From assembly GCF_013267835.1 (NCBI RefSeq), contig NZ_CP053939.1:992001-1056000 (forward strand): DNA of 64,000 nt, in the 5' to 3' direction. The position numbers and the translations under genes are program-made. Shown one piece after another: positions 54,101 through 63,766 of the stretch (the first letter of the stretch is position 1; each line of letters starts with the position of its first letter). Source of the stretch: Neisseria mucosa (GTDB taxonomy: Bacteria > Pseudomonadota > Gammaproteobacteria > Burkholderiales > Neisseriaceae). A model generated the notes under the pieces. That model was not told the DNA's origin, ran no database searches, and saw only the letters and a program-made list of their open reading frames with translations.

Positions 54101-54204
54101 TTCCAATATCCTTTTCTCAAAACCAAAACTGATCAGGCCGTCTGAAACACGGCGTAAAACGATTTTATACTACAACCATACTAAATCAAGCCAAAAAATC
54201 ATCA

Positions 54205-54238
54205 AAAGGCCGTCTGAAACAGCTTTCAGACGGCCTTT
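54205..54238. terminator. Uptake-sequence hairpin
   Basis: Arms 54205-54219 and 54224-54238 in the divergent region between the carbonic-anhydrase-like gene and the EamA exporter. No gene converges here, so a terminator role is less clear. Confidence 0.65.
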
Positions 54239-54336
54239 CATCATAAACCCTTTATCTTGGCCCACCACTATTTATCATTAGCGCCTCATCCATCTTTTAT
54301 GGAATAATCGTCTTCATTTGATTGATGGAGAAGCCG

Positions 54337-55215
54337 ATGGAGACACGTTCGGGAAATTATGCAGCGCCCCTATTGGTCGTCGGCTGCGTCGTCTTCGGCT
54401 TGGGCAGTTTGATCGTCAAATTTGTCGATGTCGGCTCTTACGCCATCGCATTCTGGCGTTTGCTGATTGCCGCCCCCATATTCTTCCTGCTCGGGCGTTT
54501 TTTCAGACAAAAAATACCCACGAAAAGAAAAACGGTTGGCTACGCAATCTTATCCGGCGTTTTCCTCGCATTCGACCTCGCCCTTTGGCACGAAAGCATT
54601 CACGCCGTAGGCCCCGGCATTTCCACCTTGCTCAACAGCCTGCAGATTTTCTTTTTAGCCGCCATCGGCTTCTTCTTTTATTCAGAACGTCTAAGCACCT
54701 TACAAATTTTAAGTTTGATATTAGCCACCATAGGCGTAGCCTTAATCGGCAGCCCAGAGTTCGGTCATAACGACAACGCCGCATGGGGATTTGTCAGCGG
54801 CGTAGTATCCGGCGCCATGCTGGCCCTGTCTATGGTCTTCGTACGCAAAACCCATGAGCAGGAAAAAGTAGGTTTGTTTCCGCTGATGATGATTTTAAGC
54901 TTCGGTGGCGCAATGGCGCTGGTCATCCCATCGCTGCTATTCGATGCCACCCATCTTTACCCCAAAACTTTAAACGATGCGATTCTAGTCTCCATCTACG
55001 GCATCGTTATGCAATGCTTCGCTTGGGCATTGATTGCTTACGCCATCCCGCTTTTATCCTTGTCACTGACCGGCCTACTACTGCTCTCCGAACCAGTCGC
55101 CGCCATGTTGATCGATTATTTCTGGTTGGATAAACCGATTAATATCGTCCAATGGGGTGGCACCACTTTGACTTTATTGGCAATTTATTTAGGTTCGTTA
55201 AAAGACAAAAAATAG
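54337..55215 (+). CDS. EamA/DMT family transporter
   Basis: A 292-residue inner-membrane protein with about ten transmembrane segments arranged as two EamA repeats (LGSLIVKFVDVGSYAIAFWR... and GFVSGVVSGAMLALSMVFV... with GLLLLSEPVAAMLIDYFWL). Members export metabolites or drugs; the substrate is not predictable. The ATG at 54337 is chosen because GGAG lies six bases before it; an ATG at 54325 is the alternative. Ends at the hairpin 55222-55255. Confidence 0.88.
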   Translation: METRSGNYAAPLLVVGCVVFGLGSLIVKFVDVGSYAIAFWRLLIAAPIFFLLGRFFRQKIPTKRKTVGYAILSGVFLAFDLALWHESIHAVGPGISTLLNSLQIFFLAAIGFFFYSERLSTLQILSLILATIGVALIGSPEFGHNDNAAWGFVSGVVSGAMLALSMVFVRKTHEQEKVGLFPLMMILSFGGAMALVIPSLLFDATHLYPKTLNDAILVSIYGIVMQCFAWALIAYAIPLLSLSLTGLLLLSEPVAAMLIDYFWLDKPINIVQWGGTTLTLLAIYLGSLKDKK

Positions 55216-55221
55216 ATACAA

Positions 55222-55255
55222 AAAAGGCCGTCTGAAAAATTTCAGACGGCCTTTT
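55222..55255. terminator. Uptake-sequence hairpin terminator
   Basis: Arms 55222-55237 and 55240-55255, between the convergent EamA and lepB genes. Confidence 0.85.
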
Positions 55256-55269
55256 AGTCTGTTTATTGC

Positions 55270-56289
55270 TTATTGGATACTGGTACCGATACGGCTGAGT
55301 TCGCCCAAATTCATCCAAACAAAGAAGGCTTTACCGACAATCAACTTGTCATCGACAAATCCCCAGTAACGAGAATCGGCACTGTTGTCGCGGTTGTCAC
55401 CCATCGCGAAATAACGGCCTTCTGGGACTTTACAGATAAAGCCATTGCCGTCTTCTGCGTATTCGCAATTTTCCAAACCACTTTTTTCAAGCGAGTAATT
55501 GCTTTCAGGCATCACTTCGGAGGTGTATTTGTTCAATACGGCAATAGATACGGAAGGCTGACCGGCCTCCTTGACCACGTCAAAATTTTTGCCGTTCAAG
55601 GCCGTCTGAAAACGCTCAAGCGTATGAATCATAGACGGATCGGTATCATCTGCGTATTGATAATTACCATTTGGTTTTTCGGAAATAATTTCACCGTTAA
55701 CAGTCAAAACCTTATCACGGTATTCCACAACGTCGCCCGGAATACCGACGATACGTTTGATGTAATTCATCTCAGGCTGGAGCGGGTAATTGAACACCAC
55801 GACATCGCCTCGGGCAATGTTGCCGACTGGAATAACGACCTTATTCAAAATCGGCAGGCGGATACCGTAAGAAAATTTGTTCACCAAGATAAAATCGCCT
55901 TTGACCAAGCCAGGACGCATGGAACTGGACGGAATTTGGAATGGCTCGGCAATAAAGCTGCGCAACACAAAGATAACCAAGATGATGGGGAAAAAGCCGC
56001 CCATGTAGTCGGTAAAATGCGCATTGTCTTCGCCGGTCTCGCTTTTTTTCAGACGGCCTTTATGGATTGCCCAAACAATACCGGTAAACACGACAAACAC
56101 CAGCAATACGGCGGTAAAGCTCATAAATTCGGACAAAATACCAAATACGCCGACCATGCACAGGAGATAACTCCATTGCAGGCCGGAGCTCCATTCGCCG
56201 TTTTCCTGACGCTCTTTGCTGCTTTTGAAGTTAAGGAACAAGCCGGCCAACAGCACAACGATTGCGCCTAAAGTCAGATTTATACTCAT
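55270..56289 (-). CDS. lepB: Signal peptidase I
   Basis: LepB removes signal peptides at the inner-membrane surface. The 339-residue protein has two or three N-terminal transmembrane segments, then nucleophile Ser123 in IPSSSMRPGL and general base Lys178 in YIKRIVGIPGDVV; GDNRDNSADSRYWGFV completes box E. Its ATG shares one base with the lepA stop (TAATG at 56289), so synthesis is coupled, as in the lepA-lepB operon of E. coli. Confidence 0.96.
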   Translation of the reverse strand: MSINLTLGAIVVLLAGLFLNFKSSKERQENGEWSSGLQWSYLLCMVGVFGILSEFMSFTAVLLVFVVFTGIVWAIHKGRLKKSETGEDNAHFTDYMGGFFPIILVIFVLRSFIAEPFQIPSSSMRPGLVKGDFILVNKFSYGIRLPILNKVVIPVGNIARGDVVVFNYPLQPEMNYIKRIVGIPGDVVEYRDKVLTVNGEIISEKPNGNYQYADDTDPSMIHTLERFQTALNGKNFDVVKEAGQPSVSIAVLNKYTSEVMPESNYSLEKSGLENCEYAEDGNGFICKVPEGRYFAMGDNRDNSADSRYWGFVDDKLIVGKAFFVWMNLGELSRIGTSIQ

Positions 56290-58082
56290 TATTTATCACT
56301 CACTTGCAGAATCGCCAAGAATGCGCTTTGCGGAATTTCCACGTTGCCCACTTGTTTCATGCGGCGCTTACCTGCTTTTTGTTTTTCGAGAAGTTTTTTC
56401 TTACGCGTAATATCGCCGCCGTAACATTTCGCCAAAACGTTTTTACGCAGGGCTTTGACGTTTTCGCGGGCGATAATCTGGCTGCCAATGGCGGCTTGGA
56501 CGGCGATATCGAACATTTGGCGCGGAATCAGTTCGCGCATTTTTGATGCCAGTTCGCGGCCTCGGTGAACCGCGCTTTGACGGTGCACAATCAGGCTCAA
56601 GGCATCGACTTTTTCGCCGTTGACCATGATGTCGAGCTTAATCAAATCAGACGGCTGGAACTCTTTGAAATGGTAGTCCAACGAGGCATAGCCGCGCGAA
56701 GTGGATTTGAGTTTGTCGAAAAAGTCCATCACGACTTCGTTCATCGGCAAATCATAAGTCAGCATGACTTGACGGCCCATGTACTGCATATTGACCTGCA
56801 CGCCGCGCTTTTGGTTACACAAAGTCATGACGTTGCCGACATACTCCTGCGGCACAAGAATGGTCGCGGTAATAATCGGCTCGAGAATGGTTTCGATGCT
56901 GCCGATGTCGGGCAGTTTGGAAGGGTTTTCAACTTCGATTTTTTCGCCGCTTTTCAACACGACTTCGTAAACCACCGTCGGCGCGGTGGTAATCAAATCC
57001 ATGTCAAACTCGCGCTCCAAGCGTTCCTGCACGATTTCCAAGTGCAGCAGGCCCAAGAAACCGCAGCGGAAGCCGAAACCCAATGCCTGAGAAACTTCAG
57101 GCTCGAATTTCAATGAAGCATCGTTCAGCTGCAATTTTTCCAAAGCATCGCGCAAGGCTTCGTAGTCGTGACTTTCCACAGGATAGAGACCCGCGAATAC
57201 TTGGCTTTGTACTTCTTGGAAACCGGGCAGCGGCTCAGAGGCAGGGTTGGCAACCAAAGTAACCGTATCGCCGACTTTCGCCTGTCCCAATTCTTTCACG
57301 CCGGTAATCAAAAAGCCCACTTCGCCGGCTTTGAGTTCTTGTTTTTGAACCGATTTCGGTGTGAATACGCCCAACTGCTCGACCTGAGTTTCCGCCTTGG
57401 TGCTCATAAAGCGTACTTTGTCTTTCAGCTTGATGGTGCCGTTTTTCACACGGATCAGCATGACCACGCCGACGTAGTTGTCAAACCATGAATCGACAAT
57501 AACCGCTTGCAACGGCGCATTTTCATCACCGGTCGGCGCAGGGATTTTGGCAACGATTTCTTCCAAAACGTCTTCCACGCCGATGCCGCTTTTGGCAGAA
57601 CATTGCACCGCGCCGACGGCATCGATGCCGATGATGTCTTCGATTTCCTGTTCCACGCGTTCGGGGTCGGCGGCGGGCAGGTCGATTTTGTTCAAAACGG
57701 GCACGACTTCCACGCCCAAATCAATCGCGGTATAGCAGTTCGCCACGGTTTGCGCTTCTACGCCTTGAGACGCGTCAACGACCAAAAGCGCACCTTCGCA
57801 GGCAGACAGCGAACGGGAGACTTCGTAAGAGAAGTCGACGTGTCCCGGAGTATCAATCAGATTGAGCTGATACACCTGCCCGTCGCGTGCTTTATAGTTG
57901 AGCGCGGCGGTTTGCGCTTTAATGGTAATGCCGCGCTCTTTTTCGATGTCCATGGAGTCGAGCACCTGCGTACTCATTTCGCGCAAATCCAAACCGCCGC
58001 AGTATTGGATAAAACGGTCAGCAAGCGTCGATTTGCCGTGGTCGATGTGGGCAATGATGGAGAAATTCCGTATGTTTTTCAT
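56289..58082 (-). CDS. lepA: Elongation factor 4 (LepA)
   Basis: LepA is a ribosome-binding GTPase related to EF-G that affects translation and initiation. The 597-residue protein has G1 AHIDHGKST (residues 10-18), the G2-G3 region with [17 protein letters not shown] for G4, and the unique C-terminal domain with [16 protein letters not shown]. It is the promoter-proximal gene of the lepA-lepB pair. Confidence 0.97.
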   Translation of the reverse strand: MKNIRNFSIIAHIDHGKSTLADRFIQYCGGLDLREMSTQVLDSMDIEKERGITIKAQTAALNYKARDGQVYQLNLIDTPGHVDFSYEVSRSLSACEGALLVVDASQGVEAQTVANCYTAIDLGVEVVPVLNKIDLPAADPERVEQEIEDIIGIDAVGAVQCSAKSGIGVEDVLEEIVAKIPAPTGDENAPLQAVIVDSWFDNYVGVVMLIRVKNGTIKLKDKVRFMSTKAETQVEQLGVFTPKSVQKQELKAGEVGFLITGVKELGQAKVGDTVTLVANPASEPLPGFQEVQSQVFAGLYPVESHDYEALRDALEKLQLNDASLKFEPEVSQALGFGFRCGFLGLLHLEIVQERLEREFDMDLITTAPTVVYEVVLKSGEKIEVENPSKLPDIGSIETILEPIITATILVPQEYVGNVMTLCNQKRGVQVNMQYMGRQVMLTYDLPMNEVVMDFFDKLKSTSRGYASLDYHFKEFQPSDLIKLDIMVNGEKVDALSLIVHRQSAVHRGRELASKMRELIPRQMFDIAVQAAIGSQIIARENVKALRKNVLAKCYGGDITRKKKLLEKQKAGKRRMKQVGNVEIPQSAFLAILQVSDK

Positions 58083-58115
58083 ATTGTTATTAAGATAAAT
58101 GCAATTAAAGGCTGA

Positions 58116-58158
58116 AAGGCCGTCTGAAAAAACAGGGATTCGGTTTTCAGACGGCCTT
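58116..58158 (-). terminator. Uptake-sequence hairpin terminator of mtnN
   Basis: Arms 58116-58130 and 58144-58158, in front of lepA, T-rich on the minus strand. Confidence 0.8.
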
Positions 58159-58214
58159 AGAATAAGGTTGAATCGTTCCGTATTCTAACGGAAATTCAAC
58201 GCTTCTGCATGATT

Positions 58215-58916
58215 TTATAGCGATTTGACAATCTCGGTCACCATCTTCGCCGAGCTGACGGCCGCCGTTTTCAAAAACTCTTCAAAGCTGATGTCCGCTT
58301 TCTCATCTGCCGAATCGGATACCGCGCGAATAATCACAAAAGGCACTTCCAACTGGTGACAGGTCTGCGCAATTGCCGCAGCTTCCATTTCCACTGCTTT
58401 GACTTCTGGGAAATGACTGCGGATTTCCGCAACACCTTCGCTGCTGTGTACAAAACGGTCGCCACTGACAATTAAACCTTGCGTTACGGCCGCACCTTCA
58501 AACACTTGCGCCGCCTTTTCTGCTTGGCGAATCAAGTTTGCATCCGATGCGAACACGGCAGGAAGTTGCGGCACTTGCCCCCGAACATAACCAAAAGCCG
58601 TTACGTCAACATCATGATGCGCCACAGTTTCGCCAATAACCACATCGCCAACCTTCAGGCCCTTACCCAAACCGCCTGCGCTGCCGGTATTGATGACGCA
58701 ATCCGGGGTAAACTGATGAATGACCCAAGACGTCGAAACCGCCGCATTGACCTTACCGATACCGCTCAAAACCAAAACCGTGCGTTTTCCGGCCAATTCG
58801 CCTTCATAAGCCGAAAATTTACCGAAGGACACATGCTTGACATTGTTCATGCTTTCACGCAAAAGCTCGATTTCCTGTTCCATTGCGCCGACCACGGCAA
58901 TTGTTTGTACTGACAT
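58215..58916 (-). CDS. mtnN: 5'-methylthioadenosine/S-adenosylhomocysteine nucleosidase
   Basis: MtnN (Pfs) removes adenine from methylthioadenosine and S-adenosylhomocysteine, recycling SAM by-products. The 233-residue protein starts IAVVGAMEQEIELL with a catalytic Glu near residue 13, and has GSAGGLGKGLKVGDVV and the late Asp in IRAVSDSADEKA. It is monocistronic and divergent from the pilU-like gene. No luxS is adjacent. Confidence 0.96.
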   Translation of the reverse strand: MSVQTIAVVGAMEQEIELLRESMNNVKHVSFGKFSAYEGELAGKRTVLVLSGIGKVNAAVSTSWVIHQFTPDCVINTGSAGGLGKGLKVGDVVIGETVAHHDVDVTAFGYVRGQVPQLPAVFASDANLIRQAEKAAQVFEGAAVTQGLIVSGDRFVHSSEGVAEIRSHFPEVKAVEMEAAAIAQTCHQLEVPFVIIRAVSDSADEKADISFEEFLKTAAVSSAKMVTEIVKSL

Positions 58917-59119
58917 CTCATTACCTTTCCGTTCACTAATCGGGCAACATTATAACAGCAGAATTTAAAATCACAGGGATGCCGAAAAATCTGCTATATT
59001 CCCAGCACGACACTCAATTTAAAACAGATAGCCGCTCTAGCGGCAAAACAGCAAATAATGATTGCTTCTGTTATAATTATTTTCAATAAAATAACTTAAC
59101 ATTAACTATCTAAATTCTT

Positions 59120-60250
59120 ATGTTTGACGAAAATACTCCGGGCGCAAAAGAAGAATTGTTCACTTGGCTACGCCACATGAACAAATACAAAGGCTCCGAC
59201 CTTTTCATTACCACCAATTTCCCGCCGGCCATGAAAGTGGACGGCAAAATCATGCGGCTGACCGATGAGCCGTTAAGCGCTGAAAAATGTATGGAAATCG
59301 CTTTTTCGATTATGTCTTCCAAACAAATCGAAGAATTTTCCTCTACCAACGAATGCAACTTTGCCATCAGCCTGCCCGATACCAGCCGCTTCCGTGTCAA
59401 TGCCATGGTTCAACGCGGCGCAACTGCTTTGGTATTCCGCTCCATTACCAGCAATATCCCTAAATTTGAAACGCTCAATCTGCCGCCGATTCTGAAAGAC
59501 ATCGCCCTCAGAAAACGCGGTCTGGTTATTTTTGTCGGCGGTACAGGTTCGGGCAAGTCCACTTCCCTCGCCTCCCTTATCGACTATCGAAACGAAAACA
59601 GCTTTGACCACATTATCACCATCGAAGATCCGATTGAATTTATCCACCAACATAAAAACTGCATTATCACCCAACGCGAAATCGGCGTGGATACCGAAAA
59701 TTGGCCGATTGCGCTGAAAAATACCCTGCGCCAAGCACCGGATGTCATTCTGATTGGCGAAATCCGCGACCGCGAGACCATGGACTACGCCATTTCCTTC
59801 GCGGAAACCGGCCATTTGTGTATGGCGACACTGCATGCCAACAGCACCAACCAAGCGCTCGACCGCATCATCAACTTCTTCCCCGAAGAGCGCCGTAACC
59901 AATTGCTAACCGATTTATCGCTCAACCTGCAAGCCTTTATTTCACAACGCCTGATTCCCCGCGAAGGCGGACGGGGACGCGTAGCGGCTGTCGAGGTTTT
60001 GCTCAATTCGCCCATTATTGCCGACTTGATTCGAAAAGGCGAAGTCCACAACATCAAAGAAATGATGAAAAAATCAACCGGCATGGGCATGATTACTTTT
60101 GACCAGGCCTTGTATGATTTGTATGAAAACGGCGATATCAGCTATCAAGACGCTATTAAAAATGCCGACTCCGCACACGATTTGCGCCTAGACATTCAAT
60201 TACGAAGTCGCCGTGCACAAAATGCCGGCCCGGATTTGGAATTGATTTAA
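59120..60250 (+). CDS. pilU: Type IV pilus retraction ATPase of the PilU/PilT2 group
   Basis: A 376-residue hexameric ATPase of the PilT family: N-terminal PAS-like domain with GSDLFITTNFPPAMKVDG, Walker A GGTGSGKST (140-148), Asp box, Walker B IGEIRDRETMDYA and the His-box TGHLCMATLHANS. It follows P. aeruginosa PilU more closely than PilT, with the C-terminal extension after MITFDQALYDLYENGDIS. In meningococci a separate paralogue, pilT2, lies beside mtnN and lepA, so that name may fit better. No pilT adjoins. A TATAAT at 59072-59077 may be its -10. Confidence 0.92.
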   Translation: MFDENTPGAKEELFTWLRHMNKYKGSDLFITTNFPPAMKVDGKIMRLTDEPLSAEKCMEIAFSIMSSKQIEEFSSTNECNFAISLPDTSRFRVNAMVQRGATALVFRSITSNIPKFETLNLPPILKDIALRKRGLVIFVGGTGSGKSTSLASLIDYRNENSFDHIITIEDPIEFIHQHKNCIITQREIGVDTENWPIALKNTLRQAPDVILIGEIRDRETMDYAISFAETGHLCMATLHANSTNQALDRIINFFPEERRNQLLTDLSLNLQAFISQRLIPREGGRGRVAAVEVLLNSPIIADLIRKGEVHNIKEMMKKSTGMGMITFDQALYDLYENGDISYQDAIKNADSAHDLRLDIQLRSRRAQNAGPDLELI

Positions 60251-60274
60251 AAGTAAAAGCTTCAAAGCATAAAA

Positions 60275-60316
60275 AAAGGCCGTCTGAAACCTCATTGCGG
60301 GTTTCAGACGGCCTTT
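60275..60316. terminator. Uptake-sequence hairpin terminator
   Basis: Arms 60275-60290 and 60301-60316, between the convergent pilU-like and dihydrolipoyl dehydrogenase genes. Confidence 0.85.
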
Positions 60317-60330
60317 ATTTCATCAAATAA

Positions 60331-61737
60331 TCAAGCCTGTTTCAGTTTTGCATCGGCATCACGCAATGCAGTACGCAAACCTTCCTCGATAACTGGATGG
60401 TAGAACGGCATATCCAACATTTGCGGAATCGTCATTTTCATTTGATGCGCCCAAGCCATCAAGTGTGCCAAATGTTCGGCAGCAGGGCCGACAACTTCCG
60501 CACCAATGAAACGGCCGGTTGCTTTTTCGGCATACAAACGCATATGGCCTTTGTTTACCAACATAACGCGACTGCGGCCTTGGTTTCGGAAGGAAACTTC
60601 GCCGATTACAAACTCGTCAGGTTGATATTTCGCCGCAACTTGCGCGTATTTCAAGCCGACAGAGGCAATTTGCGGATTGGTGAACACCACGCCGATTACA
60701 CTGCGGCGTAAACCACCGCCGATATTCGGATAGCGGCCCGCATTATTGCCGGCAATTTTGCCTTGGTCGGCGGCTTCATGCAGCAGAGGCAATTGATTGG
60801 ACGCATCACCTGCGATAAAAATATGCGGAATGCTGGTTTGCATGGTCAGCGGATCGGCAACAGGTACGCCGCGCGCATCTTTCTCGATAGTCAGGTTTTC
60901 CAAACCGATATTATCCACATTCGGACGACGGCCTACGGCTGCCAGCATATATTCGGCAACGAACACACCTTTTTCGCCGTCTTGTTCCCAATGAACTTCA
61001 ACATTGCCTTCCGCATCCAGTTTGACTTCGGTTTTAGCGTCCAAATGCAAAGCCAACTCTTTGCCAAACACAGCTTTGGCTTCTTCAGCGACAACAGGGT
61101 CGGAAATGCCGCCGATGGCTCCGCCTACGCCGAAAATCTCAACTTTCACGCCCAAACGGTGCAAAGCCTGACCCAGCTCTAAGCCGATAACACCGGGGCC
61201 GAACACGGCCACGCTTTTAGGCAAAGTATCCCAAGAGAAAACATCATCGTTTACAACCAAGCGATCGCCCAAAGCTTCCCACTGAGGGAAAATCACAGGA
61301 CGCGAACCGGTGGCAATCACAAAACTTTTTGCCGTGATTTGGGTATGGTCGTCGATTTGGACAGTATGTTCGTCAACAAATTTTGCCGTACCCATAATAC
61401 GCTTATCGGCAGGCCACTCTTCTACATCGCTAACTACAAAACCGACAAAACGGTCACGTTCGGATTTGACGCGTTGCATGACTTCTTCGCCGTTGACGAC
61501 GATGCTGTCTTTGTCCAAATGCACGCCAAACGGATCGGTATGCAAAGCATGATGGCGCGCTTCTGCGGCGGCAATCAAGAGTTTGGAAGGCATGCAACCG
61601 ACACGCGCACAGGTCGTGCCGAACACGTTATTTTCAATCAGGTAAACATTGTCTGTATGAAGGCGAGCATTGCGAAATGCGCCCATACCGGCTGTACCGC
61701 CGCCCAGTACCACCACATCTGCTTGAATCTTTTTCAT
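60331..61737 (-). CDS. Dihydrolipoyl dehydrogenase family protein
   Basis: A 468-residue flavoprotein disulfide reductase: FAD loop LGGGTAGMGA, redox disulfide Cys43 and Cys48 in GTTCARVGCMPSK, NAD-binding GPGVIGLELGQAL, and the His447-Glu452 dyad (HPVIEE). It is separate from any ketoacid dehydrogenase operon and lacks a lipoyl domain. Its neighbour is a peroxiredoxin-glutaredoxin, so reduction of a thiol partner other than dihydrolipoamide is possible. Substrate not proven. Confidence 0.9.
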   Translation of the reverse strand: MKKIQADVVVLGGGTAGMGAFRNARLHTDNVYLIENNVFGTTCARVGCMPSKLLIAAAEARHHALHTDPFGVHLDKDSIVVNGEEVMQRVKSERDRFVGFVVSDVEEWPADKRIMGTAKFVDEHTVQIDDHTQITAKSFVIATGSRPVIFPQWEALGDRLVVNDDVFSWDTLPKSVAVFGPGVIGLELGQALHRLGVKVEIFGVGGAIGGISDPVVAEEAKAVFGKELALHLDAKTEVKLDAEGNVEVHWEQDGEKGVFVAEYMLAAVGRRPNVDNIGLENLTIEKDARGVPVADPLTMQTSIPHIFIAGDASNQLPLLHEAADQGKIAGNNAGRYPNIGGGLRRSVIGVVFTNPQIASVGLKYAQVAAKYQPDEFVIGEVSFRNQGRSRVMLVNKGHMRLYAEKATGRFIGAEVVGPAAEHLAHLMAWAHQMKMTIPQMLDMPFYHPVIEEGLRTALRDADAKLKQA

Positions 61738-61887
61738 ATTTTATCCTTACTGTCTATATCCAAACCGATATTACCATCAGGTTATCTGTTTTCAGACGGC
61801 AGAATTTTTATAAACTATCAAAGAATGAATATTAATAGTAAATTCTTAAATATCGATTTAAAACAATAATCTCAAATTCTACTTGCG

Positions 61888-61958
61888 AATATAGAGTTAT
61901 TCAGAACGCCGAATTGTAAACGCCGTCTGAATAACTCTATATTTTATTTTTCAGACGG
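61888..61958. repeat. Nested, mutually exclusive inverted repeats
   Basis: An 18-base perfect inverted repeat (61888-61905 and 61926-61943) overlaps an uptake-sequence pair (61922-61931 and 61949-61958). The central strand 61926-61931 belongs to both stems, so only one can form in an RNA. On the plus strand T-rich sequence follows the larger stem. It lies in the 252-base gap between the fusion gene and the dehydrogenase gene, both read leftward. Confidence 0.85.
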
Positions 61959-61989
61959 CCTATTCAAACCGTCTCAAGCATACAGGTAA

Positions 61990-62727
61990 TTAGTTTTTAG
62001 CCAAGTAAGCTTCCAAGTCTTCGCTGCCGCCGATGTATTTGCCGCCGATGAATACTTGAGGAGCAGTCATCTTGCCGGTAATAGCGCGAACGGAAGTAAC
62101 AGTTGCATCTTTGCCCAATACGATTTCTTCGTAAGACAAGCCTTTGTCTTGCAAAGCTTTTTTAGCTTTAGCACAGAATTGGCAACCAGGTTTGGTGAAG
62201 ATGGCAACAGACTCTTGAGCTTTCCAGTCAGGAGCAATGTATTTCAACATAGTGTCAGCGTCAGACACTTTGAAAGGATCGCCTGGTTCTTCAGGTTCGA
62301 TAAACATTTTTTCAACCACGCCGTCGTTAACCAGCATGGAGTAACGCCAAGAGCGTTTGCCGAAGCCCAAGTCTTCTTTGCCAACCAACATGCCCATGCC
62401 TTCAGTGAATTCACCGTTGCCATCAGGGATCATGTAAATGTTGTCAGCTTCTTCTTCAGCAGCCCAAGCGTTCATTACGAAAGTGTCGTTTACAGATACG
62501 CAGTAGATAGCGTCAACACCGTTTTCTTTGAACGCGCCAAACAATTCGTTGTAGCGTGGCAGGTGTGAAGAAGAACAAGTCGGAGTAAATGCGCCAGGCA
62601 GAGAGAACACGACTACTTTTTTGCCTTTGAACAAATCATCAGTAGAAACATCTTTCCAAGTGTCGCCGACACGAGTGCGGAATACTACGGAAGGTACTTT
62701 TTGACCGGTACGATCTTGCAAAGCCAT
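61990..62727 (-). CDS. Peroxiredoxin-glutaredoxin fusion protein
   Basis: A 245-residue hybrid: an N-terminal Prx5-type peroxiredoxin (peroxidatic Cys51 in [11 protein letters not shown]) and a C-terminal glutaredoxin domain with CQFC (Cys182, Cys185) in [12 protein letters not shown]. The fusion reduces peroxides with glutathione through its own glutaredoxin. It is known from Neisseria and Haemophilus. A strong AAAAGGAG precedes the ATG. Downstream lie the nested repeats at 61888 and the dehydrogenase gene. Confidence 0.95.
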   Translation of the reverse strand: MALQDRTGQKVPSVVFRTRVGDTWKDVSTDDLFKGKKVVVFSLPGAFTPTCSSSHLPRYNELFGAFKENGVDAIYCVSVNDTFVMNAWAAEEEADNIYMIPDGNGEFTEGMGMLVGKEDLGFGKRSWRYSMLVNDGVVEKMFIEPEEPGDPFKVSDADTMLKYIAPDWKAQESVAIFTKPGCQFCAKAKKALQDKGLSYEEIVLGKDATVTSVRAITGKMTAPQVFIGGKYIGGSEDLEAYLAKN

Positions 62728-62917
62728 TTTTAAGCTCCTTTTAAAAATTCGGGTTAGAGAAATGAATCAATGCTTGTATTGTAATGCAGGCCTATCGATT
62801 TGTATAATTTATAGTTCAAATAATATTAATTATATTAAACTATCAATTTAATCCAACCGAAAACAGCTAAATCATTAAATAAAGGCTATCTGAAAGAAAA
62901 CAAGTACCTGACCGAAA

Positions 62918-63703
62918 TTATTTTTTAGGTAAAGGTTGAACGGGGGAATCCGAAGCCACAATCTCGCCGATGGATTTTTCCGCAATATCTTTCAAAGCAT
63001 AGCGGTCTTTATCCGGCATATCTGTCGGTTTGTACTGAGGCGAGAAATCCAAACGGATACGGATTTTCTTCATAGAAACAATACGCCACAAAGACTGAAA
63101 CAGGTTTACCTCTGCATAAGACGGCAAGTCCGTCCGTTGTCCGTCATCATCATAATAGCGCAAAGTTACTGCCTGAATCGGCGCTTTCGCATCAATTGCC
63201 GATTGAAACAGGGCTGCTTTAAACGGCAAAATACCCAAGCCGGAAGAAGTGCGCGCCTCAGGGAAAAAGCTGACATTCTGTCCTGCTTTCAATGCCGCGC
63301 AAATCGCCTGATTAATCGGCTCAATATCTCGGCGGGAATTGCGGTTGATAAACACCGTGCCGGCATTTTTACCCATTTTTCCCAAAACCGGCCAACCGCT
63401 GATTTCCTGTTTGGCAATAAAACTGCTCGGATAAACGGCGCTCATGGCAAAAATATCCAACCAAGATACATGATTGGCCACCACCAAAGTACCGCTCACA
63501 TTTCCTTGAGGCGGTACGCCGATTTCCAATTCGATATCCAAAGCATCCAATGCGCCTTTTCCCAAAACAACCACAGCGTGATTGCGTTCCTCTGCATTGT
63601 TGCCATCAATGGCACGCAAATCCCGGCCGGTTCTGAATAACCAAGCCGCCAAACGGCAAAGCCTGCCCAGTCGTTTAAAAAAAGGAGCTTTTTGTTTAGA
63701 CAT
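62918..63703 (-). CDS. PlsC-family lysophospholipid acyltransferase
   Basis: A 261-residue acyltransferase with one N-terminal hydrophobic segment, catalytic NHVSWLD (HX4D), FINRNSRRD and FPEARTSSG, a variant of the usual FPEGTRS block. It should acylate lysophosphatidic acid or a similar lipid. The divergent acceptor block suggests a different acyl preference from the PlsC at the left end of the window. Neisseria has two such genes, nlaA and nlaB; which this is cannot be told here. Confidence 0.9.
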   Translation of the reverse strand: MSKQKAPFFKRLGRLCRLAAWLFRTGRDLRAIDGNNAEERNHAVVVLGKGALDALDIELEIGVPPQGNVSGTLVVANHVSWLDIFAMSAVYPSSFIAKQEISGWPVLGKMGKNAGTVFINRNSRRDIEPINQAICAALKAGQNVSFFPEARTSSGLGILPFKAALFQSAIDAKAPIQAVTLRYYDDDGQRTDLPSYAEVNLFQSLWRIVSMKKIRIRLDFSPQYKPTDMPDKDRYALKDIAEKSIGEIVASDSPVQPLPKK

Positions 63704-63731
63704 AAAATTTCTTCTGTATGGTATTTATTAT

Positions 63732-63766
63732 TTTCAGACGGCCTCTAGCATTAAGGCCGTCTGAAA
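63732..63766 (-). terminator. Uptake-sequence hairpin terminator of mutM
   Basis: TTTCAGACGGCCT at 63732-63744 and AGGCCGTCTGAAA at 63754-63766, with the mutM stop codon starting at the very next base. Confidence 0.78.

Noticed and set aside
55273..56271. 332-codon plus-strand frame
   Set aside because: It covers lepB on the opposite strand; lepB has all catalytic residues and family length.
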